From Musa acuminata AAA Group (Eukaryota; Streptophyta; Magnoliopsida; Zingiberales; Musaceae), in NCBI RefSeq assembly GCF_036884655.1, contig NC_088340.1, positions 8,744,501 to 8,808,500 of the forward strand: a stretch of DNA of 64,000 bases. The letters run 5' to 3'. The position numbers and the translations under genes are program-made. Positions 49,493 to 60,894 of this stretch are shown one piece after another (within the stretch, counting starts at the first letter, position 1; the number at the start of each line of letters is the position of its first letter). Under the pieces are notes generated by a model. The model was not told the DNA's origin and ran no database searches. It saw only the letters and a list, made by a program, of their open reading frames with translations.

Positions 49493-51338
49493 GATCACCT
49501 TAGATGTTACTTGATATTAAATAAGCCTAAATAGAGGCTAAAGGTACATATAGAGTCACTATTGGGCTAAGCGTTGTGTGGACCGGATGGGCCTCATGTG
49601 AACTATTTGATTCAGGGCATATTTGGGTGAAGATTTTAATTGACTAGCAAATCAAATGCAGTTGGAAATGAGATAATTCATTAACTATTGGTTGGAAATA
49701 GTCATCACTCTATATGTCAACTTTTATAAGGTGACAAATCTTATGTATCAAAATAATGTCCTAATCTAATTACAAAAAATCTCTTATTCTTGCTAAGACA
49801 TAGTCAATTTTTAACACCAACTCTAAGAAAAAAATATGATAAAGTTTTATTTTAATTTTCAACATCAATTTATATTATGTGAAACAATTTTATTTGATTT
49901 TGTCACCGTAAACGACATCCTTCAAAAACTTGAAAATGTATGCCGTGCTATGCATTGTAACTATTAATGTAGTGTGTGTGTGTGTTGTTTCTTGGTGTTT
50001 TTATCCTTAGGAAAGATAAATAAAATAATAATAATTTGAGAAACCTTCGTTTTTATAAATTTCAAACTCACCGATCCGTATTGATGTCACTTGTTACGAT
50101 CCAATTTGACTAATATTATGTTTATTAACTAAAGTTTTCTTTTAGTGCTGTCATTTGACTGCGTCTGTATGTGAAATTAGCCACGAGAAAATGTCTCTAT
50201 GATGACTTACGGATATTTTGGCTGTGCCAAAGACGATCCGTTGATAGGAAGTGGGTGCATGGCTCATGAAGCTTGTCTGCCATTGCGACTGTTTTAGGGA
50301 GCATGATGTCATATTTCCGGGGCTGGTGCTGCACTAAAGTCCAGCGGAGGGGGCAAATGGCTCTTATAGTTTGCTGGGGTCATACGACCGGTGATAGTTC
50401 ACAAAACTCGTTCTTTGAGCTCTCGACGACCACCAACAGATCAATCAATATGTATTTTTTTCTGAGTCTAAATAATTGTCATTAAGAAGTAAGATTATGT
50501 TGGAGATCTGCAGCACATAAATTTAGATCCTTCGTGAACAGAACGTGACATTTCCGCGGGCAGATTGCAGCACGTTGCGAGTTGACAAAACCTGCAGTGG
50601 GTCGACGCCCAGCCTTGCTCCAGTCTGTGCTCACTCCGCCATGAACGAGGTTGTGCGACGCACGACGGAGGCGTCGAACATGCACGAGAGAGAGAGAGAG
50701 AGAGCAGTTTAGCCGCACCACACCGTCTGGCTGCATTGAATGCTGCGCTATTATAATCCTTACTCCATGCTTGCCGTAATAATAACGAGTCCGACACACG
50801 TTAATTACTGCTGCAAACATGTCGGCATCGACGGTGGTCGTGCGGAAGGCTTTGTGGAGTTCCATCTCTTCCCAACTACGGTGGTCGTGCTTCTTAATGG
50901 AGCAGTTATTATATCTGATCTTTCATGCCGCCGGATCATCCCACGCATGCTCTAATTAAGACTGGTCTTGCATGAATCATTAACTAGTGGATGCAACAGG
51001 AGTTCCTGAATTCAGTGTTCTGTGGATTTGGCTCTTCGATTACGTGGAAAGCAGCAATTAAGTATGCTCACAGGCATCGGAATTAGATTGCGGCCCCGAA
51101 TCGAACCCGGCTTAGCCCACGTTGTCGCACGCGAGTCCCCGCGTCGCTGTCTTCGCCTCACTTGTCCCTGCGGCTGGGCCCCATCGGGTTCATGTGGCCC
51201 CCGCTCGGTCCGGTTGGTGCTCTTCAAGGGGTTTCAAATACCGAAGGCAGCGGCGGATTCTTCGAACGCCATCTTCTTTCGTGTCCTCCCAGTCCTCTTG
51301 CCGGAGATAAAGCTGTGAAAAGCGGAGCAACAGGGGTT
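48061..51338. other. Intergenic DNA and ACR upstream region
   Basis: No supported gene. An uninterrupted (TA)n microsatellite lies at about 49458-49489, a short (TG)n at about 49974-49986 and a (GA)n at about 50682-50703. Frames at 48402-48626 (minus) and 50482-50865 (minus) have no recognisable domain. From about 51.0 kb composition becomes GC-rich, as expected for the ACR promoter and leader. Confidence 0.35.
49458..49489. repeat. (AT)n microsatellite
   Basis: About 16 uninterrupted AT units. Confidence 0.9.
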
Positions 51339-53194
51339 ATGGAGTGGCCGGCGTATTTGGATGAGTACGAGAAGCTCGTCATCAGGATGAACACTCCTAA
51401 GTAAGTTTAATGGAGCTTTTAAAGCTCTGTTTTCTTTTTTTGCTTCAAGTCCTATGGTTTTATCTCCTATAAAAATCCAATCTTTCTTCAACTTCAAATT
51501 TTCGTTCGATTTGTAAACCGATCTTTGCCAGGAAAAAGAAATGAAATCTCGTTGACACAGTGTAATGATCATCTTTCTCATTTGTTGTATCGCTGTAGGG
51601 TCGTCATCGACAATGCTGTTTGCCCGATCGCAACTCTCGTCAAGGTAAGGAGTCGTAGTTCCGCATGGTTCGGTTCTTTTGTGGTTCTAATGGAAACCAA
51701 CGACAGGTTGACAGCGCGTCGAGGAAGCACGGCGTTCTCCTCGAAGCCATCCATGTCCTAACCGACCTCAACCTCTCTGTCAAGAAGGCCTACATCTCCT
51801 CCGATGGCCGCTGGTTCATGGACGTCTTCCACGTCACCGACCAGTTTGGCAACAAGCTCACCGATGACAGCGTCATCTCCTACCTCGAGCAGGTCTAGAA
51901 CTTTCTCCTCCTCCCCTCACTTCGACAACGCGGCCGAAACATCCCACCTTATTTTCTGACGGTGGCCTGAAAATACAGTCTTTGGACACGGGGAACCCGG
52001 AAATCAACAGAAGCCACCGCTGCGAAGGACTCACGGCCTTGGAGCTGACGGGGACGGACCGCCCGGGCCTCCTCTCCGAAGTCTTCGCCGTGCTTGCCGA
52101 CCTTCAATGCGACGTGGTGGAGGCCACTGTGTGGACGCACAACGGCCGCGTCGCGTGCATCCTCTTCCTCAAGGACCAGCTCTCCGGCTCGCCCCTCGAT
52201 GATGCGCAGAGGATCCACCGCATCGAGTCCCGCCTCCGCCACGTCCTCAAGGGCGACCATGGCGTCCGCAGCGGCAAGACGGCTGTCACCTCCATGGCCG
52301 TCGCCCACCCCGACAGTCGACTCCACCAGCTGATGCTCGCCGACCGAGACTACGACAGCTGTCCATCGGCTCCTGCCTCATCAACCTTCGTCTCGGTCCA
52401 GAACTGGGACGAGCGTGGCTACTCCGTCGTCAACGTGCAGTGTCGCGACCGACCGAAGCTGCTGTTCGACATCGTGTGGACGCTAACGGACATGCAGTAT
52501 GTAGTGTTTCACGGCACCATCGACACTGATGGTGATTCAGCTCATCAGGTTCGATCTTTTCCTCAACAGCTCATGATCCACAAACTGGGACAAATCTTCC
52601 GTCTTTCCTAGTCTTTCGGGCTAATTACGACCTGTGATCCGTTCAGGAGTTCTACATAAGGCATAAGAATGGTAGCCCCATCGATTCAGAAGCTGAGAGG
52701 CACCGAGTGATCCAATGCTTGCAAGCCGCCATCGAAAGGAGAGCATCAGAGGTAAACAACCGAAGCCTTAACGCATCCTACTTCCTGCAAAAGATTAGTA
52801 GTCCTGATCTTGTGGAAGATCACAGGGCACGAGATTGGAGCTTTGCATCGAGGACCGGCCGGGGCTCCTTTCCGATGTAACCCGAACCTTCCGGGAGAAC
52901 GGGCTTCTGGTGACGAGAGCAGAGGCGTCGACGAAAGGCGACATGGCGTCGGATGTCTTCTACGTGACGGACGCCGCCGGGCAAGCCGCGGATCCCAAGG
53001 CGATCGAGGCCGTCCGACTGAGGATTGGTTTTGATCACCTCAAGGTGAAGGAGGAGCAACGGCCGCGATTCTGCCGCAAGGAGTCAACCGACAGGGAAGC
53101 ATCTCTGGGAGGTGTCGGCACTGGGTTGTTCTACCTGGGCAGTTTAGTTAGGAGAAACCTGTACAACTTGGGGTTGATCAAGTCATGTTCTTAG
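51339..53194 (+). CDS. ACT domain-repeat (ACR) protein, ACR8/ACR4-like
   Basis: Six exons (51339-51400, 51599-51644, 51707-51892, 51979-52548, 52647-52751, 52826-53194) encode 445 residues, the usual ACR size. There are four ACT domains: about residues 36-110 ([20 protein letters not shown]), 118-195 ([20 protein letters not shown]), 255-315 ([19 protein letters not shown]) and 325-380 ([19 protein letters not shown]). The end ([20 protein letters not shown]) is the family signature. ACR proteins are putative amino-acid sensors in plants, related to the ACT region of bacterial GlnD; ligands are mostly unknown. The start [20 protein letters not shown] is the conserved one; the frame is open about 59 codons further upstream, but that part is Pro/Gly-rich and not family-like. 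The exon 3 donor (GTCTAG) is weak. Most introns are under 100 bases. Confidence 0.94.
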
Positions 53195-54123
53195 CTTCCT
53201 GGTCTGTATGCACCACCAGTTGGTGGCTTCTCTTCCTTAGGGTTTTGTACGTAACGGGAAGGGAAGTGAGAAATCGAAGATTCCATGTATATTTTCATGC
53301 TTTGGGGTCAATTCCTGGTCGACCGTTGGTCAACCTTTCAACGCTCTCTACGCCTCCGACAACACGACAACATAAATCTTACGCGGCGTGCCCAAACGAC
53401 AACATGGCTGAACCAACACGGAAAATCTCCAGGGTTACGTAAGCCCGTAATGCGGACCTAGTTAGCGTGGGTCACACCGAGATCTGGTGTGCCAAAGGCT
53501 ACGCTACATCCAGTCCCGAAAATTTCTATGGCTGATTCAGTTGGATTCCGTCCAGGCGATGCCACCTATGCAATGCTGACATCATCCTATCCTCTCATCA
53601 AATCATATTTCCTTGTTTTTCTAACAAATAATAACATTTCAGTTCCCGGTTCGGTATATTTCGATTTTTGTAACGCTAATCATTAAAATAATCGAGTTGT
53701 TATATCATATTTATTAGTATTATGTCTTTCTTTTACATTTCTCACCCGACTTTTGCAGTTCCAATAATAATTTCTTCTCTCTCTCCTCCTCTCTTGCTTG
53801 CTTTCTTCCTCTTCTTGATTTTGTTGTCGTCTGAAATCTTCACTCTCGTGTCTTCCTTTCTTCCTCTTTTTGTTTTTATTGTCGTCTGAAATCGGCAGCA
53901 ATCCATATCGATTAGAAGAGGCATGAAAAATTAGCGAAGAATTTTGAACGAAATCTCTGTTCCTTTTTCTTATTTTAAATTTTGCTGCAGTGGAGCTCGT
54001 GGTGGAGACCTCCGATGGCGAGAGCTGGAAGGAACCCTAAAGATCGGAACCCGGCGGGCGAAGGAGTGCTCCTTCCAGCCTCGTCTGCGGGTTCCTTCAG
54101 TGTTTCTTGAGGTTCATCTACGC
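53195..54123. other. ACR 3' UTR and upstream region of the broken AHL gene
   Basis: No gene is seen. A pyrimidine-rich stretch at about 53760-53900 contains a tandem duplication described separately. The sequence from about 53.95 kb is likely 5' leader of the former AHL gene. Confidence 0.4.
53801..53893. repeat. Imperfect 38-bp tandem duplication
   Basis: Copies at 53801-53838 and 53856-53893 (period 55), each running from CTTTCTTCCTCTT to TTGTCGTCTGAAATC with a few differences. It lies in pyrimidine-rich DNA upstream of the AHL pseudogene. Confidence 0.8.
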
Positions 54124-54838
54124 ATGGAGACCAGGGAAGGAGCGTTAACTTCTCCAGCCATGGCAGCGGCCAACGCGTCAGGGAGATACCAGCCTCCACC
54201 GCCGCCTCGCAAGGGAGGAGAATCTTGCTGGCGATACCGGTGGCTTACCTGCCGTGGCGACGGAGGCGGCTCCGCCGGCGCGAGTCGCCGTCGGGCCGGT
54301 CACGGAGCCGATAAAGCAGAAGAGGGGGCGGCCGAGGAAGTATGGGCCGGACAGGAACCTGCTGCGGCCGCTGAACCCGATGCTGATCTTGGCGTCCGTG
54401 CCGACAGGCGTCGAGTACACGTCGGAGGCCGCGGTGGGGGCGGCGATGAAGCGGGGTAGAGGGCGGCCAGCGGGTTCGGTGAGCAAGACACCACACTACC
54501 GGCTAGCGATGGAGTCTTTAGGTATTCGCCATCCCTTCTTGGCCTTTCTTGCCCTTCCCGGCTTGTTTCTTTCCCCTTCGATGAAATCGGGCGACTGTTT
54601 TGCACCGTCTGATTTCCTTTTCGTTTCCTTTGTCATCCGAAATCGCGCGTCCCAATTCTTGAACACGACATCGAACGCCTATCGATGTTAATTTAGGATC
54701 TAACTGGAAAATTTTCTTGTTTCTTGTTAACATTGTTCTTTCTGCTGTTGCTGATTCGTGTTGATCGTCCTTTGGCTTTCATGGAGGTTCTGTGGATTGT
54801 GTCTGTGTCCTCCTTGGAACCCAGAATGGTTTATTGTG

Positions 54839-54874
<36 letters not shown>

Positions 54875-55346
54875 CCTTCCCATCTGAGTCAGCTGTCAAC
54901 TTGACTTCGTGAAGCAGGTGAAACAAGTCCGTGTGACCTGTGACGGGACCATCTGTCTTGATTCCTTTCCACAGATCTCATCTGGCAGGTGTTGTTGACT
55001 AGGGCAATTGGGAACCTGTACCTTTCAGCTAGGGTTTGTAGTTTTGTGGTATCCATAGTAAGAGCAGATGTTGACATTTTCAAATGCTGGACACCAATCT
55101 CAACTGCTATTTGTACATAACATGTTTGGTCGAACTCTGTGGATCGTAGTGTCTTTGGCATTATTTCATGTCCTAAAGATAATGAACTGATAGAGCTGTA
55201 TGTTGCAATACCATGTGTTATTCTCCAGTCATATCTGCTAAATCTATGAACTAGTTGACTGCAGAGTTTACTAGCGACAGTTTTTCCTCAATTTGCCTTG
55301 AGATTTTTCTCCAGTATTTTGAAAACCTTCTTCGCGATTAAGTTGA

Positions 55347-56692
55347 GGTGAATTAGTGCAGCGGTATTGAAAGCTTATGCGAGCGTAGGTATTGTAAAAG
55401 CACAGGAAGGAGGAGAGGCAATTTGCTATAAAAGTAAATTACTCAAAGTAAATACAAATCGATTTATAGTGGTTCGGTCGTTGTGACCTACATCCACTCC
55501 GTCGATTCCTCTTCCATCGAGGCCACTGACATCCACTATCGATCTTCCTTTAATAGGTAAAGATCAACCTCCTTCTTACAACTCGATTATCCTTTTATTG
55601 GGTTTATGAGATAACCCTTACACCCCCACTTACTCCTCTCTTAAACTATTCTAACACTTAGAACTTTGAGAGGAGCTCAAACAAGATTGCAGCAGCGTTT
55701 CTTTCTTTTTTTACTCTCAATACTTGTGTGTCTTAACTGGGATGAGAGGGATATTTATAGGCTTCAAGTTGATTCGAACTTGAAGCCTAAAAACATATCA
55801 TCCCAGGTTTCCCGGGTATGGACGGTACCACCGCTAGTGTCAGTTTTGACACTGGCGGTACCACCGCCTGACACAGTCTCGAACACTGTGCCACGACGGT
55901 GTCACTTCTTGGGACACTATTTGGGCCTCTCATTGGGCCCAACACAATCCTTACATGGGCCCAACTGACTCCTAATTGGGTTGGCCCAATTCCAATCTCA
56001 ATTATGTGCTAATTTCAAAATTTAAGACATTTCCTAAGCTAAATAAGTCCCTATGTCTTGGTTTCTTCCGATGAGCTTCCGGTGATCTTCCGGCGAACTT
56101 CCGACAATCTCTCGGCAATGTTCCAGCGAATTCCCAGCAAGCTCCTGGATTTCACGACGATCTTCTTGGCAAGTTCCGACGAGCTTCTCGACTGAACTTC
56201 CGACGAACTCTCGAACTCCTAATGAAATCACGTCTTTGACTCCGGGACTTTATTTTGCTTCATGCCTTGCTATCGTAGTTAATCCTGCACATGTAAAACA
56301 CACTTCGATCTAGACAATTATTACTAAGCTTGAATCATGTTGTCCAGCATGTCATTGGTTCATCGACGCTTCGTCCGATTCTTCGGCGCATCGTCCTCTC
56401 TTGCGGCCTATTACCCAATCGGTCAGTTGACTCCGCAACTCCGATATCCTTGGCGTAATATCCGCTCTTCTTGGCCCGATGCCCGAATCCATGACCCGAA
56501 GCCTTCTGTCGATACGTCGACCGATCCTCCGGCTTGACATCCAATCTTCGGACATGTTTTCCTTCGGCCCAACATGATTCTTCCAGCTCTAATTGTCTCA
56601 TCCTGATCGAAGCATCCTATGTCACTCAAAATGTAGATTAAATCATAAAACAATTATCAATTGGTTTCATCATCAAAATACGAGATTCAACA
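55347..56692 (-). repeat. Left LTR (3' LTR of the element), truncated
   Basis: It matches the right LTR over most of its length and ends in the same ATTCAACA at 56692. It lacks about the first 35 bases of the right copy, including the terminal TGTTAG, and about 85 bases after GTGCAGCGGTA. On the minus strand a TATA box (TATAAATA, 55752-55759) follows a 12-bp-arm hairpin (55759-55788). Confidence 0.85.
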
Positions 56693-56708
56693 ATCTCTCC
56701 CTTTTTTA
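56693..56708 (-). other. Polypurine tract of the LTR element
   Basis: The minus strand reads AAAAAAGGGAGAGAT directly before the 3' LTR start TGTTGAATC. This is the plus-strand priming site in reverse transcription and fixes the direction of the element. Confidence 0.8.
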
Positions 56709-58439
56709 TGATGACAACCAATTGATGACGGAGTTAACCTTAACTCTTGGAGTTTAAACAACCTCCCCCTATCAATATGCCATATTGATAGAACCTTGAA
56801 TTCAAGCTGAATTCAAGTCATTGCAAATTTCATCACGAATATTTGCAACACGTCATCATGCATAACATGATCATACTTCTCCCTCTTTGTCATCAACAAA
56901 AAGGAGAAGTTCAATTCTCATGTGTTTAGAAATACAAGTTCAAATCGTTGTATATTAAACATAATTTCCAGTTTTATCATTATGCAAGCTAGCAAAAATT
57001 TAACAAGTGCTATATCATTTTAAAACATGCAAGCTACCAAGTTTTAGATATGCAAGTTTTATAACATACAAGCTAGCAAATTTAAAGATATGCAAGTTGG
57101 CATATTTGCTTTTCTTTACGATGTTCAAACTTGCTGTACAAGATAACATCATTTTTGTATTTTCTTGAAATGTGTAACATAGCAAAATTCACAAGATAGC
57201 ATCATTCTTTCATCTCTTTTTAAAAGTGCAAGCTAGTAATTTTTCTCTTTAGAGATGTACATACTAGCAATTCTTTCTCTCCATTTGTCATTAGTAAAAA
57301 GAGGGGAAGAATACAATTTTGTAATCCTTTTGCCTTTATCAATTTTCACATTATGAGAACAATAAATTTATATTATAAACATAATCTCATGTTTTATCAA
57401 TCAAGCTAACAAAGGAGTATTGAATTATAAGAGAAAAAAATCAATTTATGCATAAAATGTTCCAAGCATCAAAGTACATTTTCTCAAATTGTGGGTATTG
57501 AAAAATCAAGAGAAAACAACTTATGATTCATTTTAAAAAATATTCTCTTTGATAAAATGAGAGAATCATGATGAACAATCTTGATTTACATAAAGTTTCA
57601 AAAACATAATTATCAAGATCATGAATACTAAAAGATCATGAACCATTCTGACAAATCTCCTTTTAAATAGAAAACAATCTTGACTCATTCAATAGAAAAT
57701 TTAAATTTAAATTCAATAGGAGAATAATGAAAAATCTTGATTCATATAAAGAGAATCTCAAGTTACAAGTCTCAAAAAATCAAGTTAAAGCTCATTCAAA
57801 TTCAAATCGTCAAATCAAAATCATTTTCAGGAGATTCACAAAACTCATAACATAAATAGATTCACTATTTTAATTCCAATGATAATATATTTTCCTTTCT
57901 ATGTATTTCATGTTAAGTGATTGATTTTATATAAACATGCTCAAGTTTTTCGTATAAAAATCATGCATCATAGTTTAAAAAACGAAAGAGCAAATATCAT
58001 CATGGAAATCATCAAGATCAAATCATCATGCTTAATTAAATATAAAATCATTAAGCATGATACTTACATTATTTCATATAAGCATACATTTTTTTATGTT
58101 AAATCAAAACATGCATCATTTTTAAAATCGAAAAAGCTACTTTCATTATGGTAAAAATCGATAGTCCATAAATCACAAGAATCATCATGCATAATTTTAG
58201 AAAGATAAACTCATTAAACATGATTTCGTAACATTTAATATCAAAATTATTTTGTTTATCATAAACATGTAATTTTTATGATTATTTTTAAAATTACTAG
58301 AATGATAAGCATGATTCCTAATTTTTGTATTTTCATTATTAAACATGTAATTTTCAAGAAAATTAATTTTAAACTAAATTAAAAATAATTCATGAAAAGC
58401 ATTATGTAATTTCGAAATAAATTAAAGGTATTTTTTATT

Positions 58440-59380
58440 ACCTCATCGTCGAATGTCGTTAAGGTGTAGTTTACCACCTCGCCTTTGTCGATTTTCTCCT
58501 CGTCTTCGGAGGAGCTCGATTGTCTTTTGCCAACTTCTTCTTGCGTTCATAGCAAGTAGTTCCGTTCTTTTTGTTCTTTAAATTTTTTTTAATGAAATTT
58601 TTAAATTTCGTAGTGATGAGTTCAAGTTCACCACCACTTAGAGCTTATGCTCAAGTGGTCTTCGATTGTTCTTAGTCCGAAATCCTTCATGTTCTTTGGA
58701 AGTTGGTTTTTGAGTTCTTCACGTGCATTGTACGTCATTTCATAGGTCATTAGAGACCCGATAAGTTCTTTGATCAAAAAAAGTATTCAAATTTTTTGAT
58801 TCTTAAATAGCCGTTATTTTCGAATTCCAATTTTTAGAAAGCGATCGTAAAATCTTGTTAACGAGTTCAAAATTCGAAAAGCTTTTACTAAGAGCTTTTA
58901 AACTATTAACGATATTCGTAAAACGGGTGTACATATCTCCAATGGTCTCACTTAGTTTCATTTGAAACAGCTCGAAATCATCCATTAAAAAATTAATCTT
59001 CGAATCTTTTACTCTATTAGTGCCTTCGTGTGTGATTTCGAGAGTGTGCCATATGTCAAATGCCGTTTTGCACATAGAAATTCGATTAAACTCAGTTTTA
59101 TCCAGAGTGTAAAATAGAGCGTTCATAGTTCTAACATTTAAGGAAAAAGTCTTCTTCTCCAAATTATTCCAATGGTTTATTGGAAGAGTTGACCTTCTAA
59201 AACCACTTTCGATAATATTCCATAAATTCAAATATAAAAAAAGCAAGAAGACTCTCATTCGAGTTTTCCAATAAGTATAGTCCGTCCCATTGGATAAGGG
59301 AGGACGAATGAGAGAGTAACCCTCTTGAAAGCAAAAAAGAGCAATTTCTCTTTGGGGGTTAAACCAAATGAGAAAACGAG
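58440..59380 (-). pseudogene. Decayed copia gag of the LTR element
   Basis: A minus-strand frame is open from the primer-binding site at about 59393 to 58803. It contains IRPPLSNGTDYTYWKTRM, FDIWHTLEITHEGTNRVKDS and KINFLMDDFELFQM, the UBN2 gag of Ty1/copia elements. There is no ATG before the NGTDYTYW segment, so the original start seems lost. After the stop near 58803, further gag-like pieces can be read in other frames: SSSEDEEKIDKGEVVNYTL at about 58470-58530 and a broken zinc knuckle (TCYERKKK, about 58540-58565). The protein would be the nucleocapsid-type structural protein; it is not intact. Confidence 0.8.
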
Positions 59381-59392
59381 ACTCTGATACCA
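59380..59392 (-). other. Primer-binding site (initiator Met tRNA type)
   Basis: The minus strand reads TGGTATCAGAGTC within two bases of the right LTR edge, the common Ty1/copia primer site complementary to the 3' end of initiator-Met tRNA. The usual GAGC has become GAGTC here. Confidence 0.85.
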
Positions 59393-59394
59393 AT

Positions 59395-60894
59395 TGTTAG
59401 GATCAAGAGCGGGGTCGGCACTAAGAGAGGGGGGGTAAATTAGTGCAGCGGTAAAAACTACGTCGGTTTAAAAAACCTTCGTACGATAAAATCGTTTTCG
59501 ACGAAAATCGTTTTCGACGAAAATCGTTTCGTAGAGATAACTTGAAAGCTTATGCGAGCGTAGGCGTTGTAAAAGCACAGTAAGGAGGAGAGGCAGTTTG
59601 CTATAAAAGTAAATTACTCGACGTAAATGCAAACCGATTTATAGTGGTTCGGTCGTCGTGACCTACATCCACTCCGTCGATTCCTCTTCCGTCGAGGCCA
59701 CCGACATCCACTATCGATCTTCCTTTAATAAGCGAAGATCAACATTCTCTTTTTATTGGGTTTAGGAGATAACCCTTACACCCCCACTTACTCCTCTCTT
59801 AAACTATTCTAACACTTAGAACTTTGAGAGGAGCTCACACAAGATTGCAGCAGTGTTTCTTTCCTTTTTTACTCTCAATACTTGTGTGTTTTAACCAGGG
59901 ATGAGAGGGGTATTTATAGGCTTCGAGTTGATTCGAACTTGGAGCCTAAAAACATCTCATCCCGGGTTTTCCGGGTATGGGCGGTACCACCGCCAGTGTC
60001 AGTTCTAACACTGGGCGGCACCACCGCCTGACACCCTGCCAGGGGCGGTACAACCGCCCATACTAGCAGTACCACCGCCTGACACAGTCTCGAAGACTTT
60101 GCCACGACGATGTCACTTCTTGGGACACTGTTTGGGCCTCTCATTGGGCCCAACACAGTCCTTACATGGGCCTAACTGACCCCTAATTGGGTTGCCCCAA
60201 TTTCAATCCCAATTATGTGCTAATTACGAAATTTAAGATATTTCTTAAGCTAAACAAGTCCTCCCTATGTCTTGGTTTCTTTCGGCGAGCTTCCGGCGAT
60301 CTTCTGGCGATCTCTCGGCAATGTTCCGGCGGACTCCCGGCAAGCTCCTGGGCTTCACGACGATTTTCTTGGCGAGTTCCGACGAGCTTCTCAGTTGGAC
60401 TTTCGATGAACATTCGGACTTCCGACGAACTCTCGAACTCCCAACGAAATTGCGTCCTTGACTCCGGGACTTTATTTTGCTTCATGCTTTGCTACCGTAG
60501 TTAATCCTGCACATATAAAACACATTTCGATCTAGACAATTATTACTAAGCTTGAATCATGTTGTCCGGCATGTCATTGGTCCCTCAACGCATTGTCCTC
60601 TCTTGCGACCTATTGCCCAATCGGTCAGTTGACTCCACAACTCCGATATCCTTGGCACAATATTTGCTCTTCTTGGCCCGATGCTCGAATCCATAGCCCG
60701 AAGCCTTATGTTGATACGTCGACCGATCCTCCGGCTCGACATCCAATCTTCTGACATGTTTTCCTCCTGCCCAACATAATTCTTCCTGTTTTAATTATCT
60801 TATCTTGATCGAAGTATCCTGCATCACTCAAAATACAAATTAAATCATAAAACAATTATCAATTGGTTTCATCATCAAAATACGAGATTCAACA
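59395..60894 (-). repeat. Right LTR (5' LTR of the element)
   Basis: 1500 bases starting TGTTAGGATC and ending TTCAACA. It contains CG-rich direct repeats (CGAAAATCGTTTTCGA type, about 59490-59530) and GGCGGTACCACCGCC-type palindromes (about 59980-60090), which are more numerous than in the left LTR. A minus-strand TATA box is at about 59911-59918. TG...CA ends are intact. The five bases outside, CTATA, are the candidate target-site copy; the partner cannot be checked because the left end is truncated. Confidence 0.87.

Larger units (their letters stand above)
55347..60894 (-). mobile_element. Sirevirus-like Ty1/copia element, gag-only, minus strand
   Basis: Two long related LTRs (left about 55347-56692, right 59395-60894) flank a 2.7 kb interior. 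The right LTR has TG...CA ends. Next to it, on the minus strand, is a primer-binding site TTGGTATCAGAGTC (initiator-Met tRNA type). A polypurine tract lies against the left LTR. Together they show the element runs right to left. The interior holds a decayed gag and long AT-rich sequence, with no integrase, reverse transcriptase or RNase H, so it could move only with proteins from elsewhere. A second PPT-like purine run (minus strand of about 56880-56910, GATGACAAAGAGGGAGAAG) and CG-rich palindromes in the LTRs recall Sireviruses. It sits in the intron of the AHL pseudogene. Confidence 0.88.

Noticed and set aside
51085..51125. T-arm-like GAATCGAACCCGG, suggesting a tRNA on the minus strand
   Set aside because: The flanking bases do not form the T stem, acceptor stem or anticodon arm of a tRNA.
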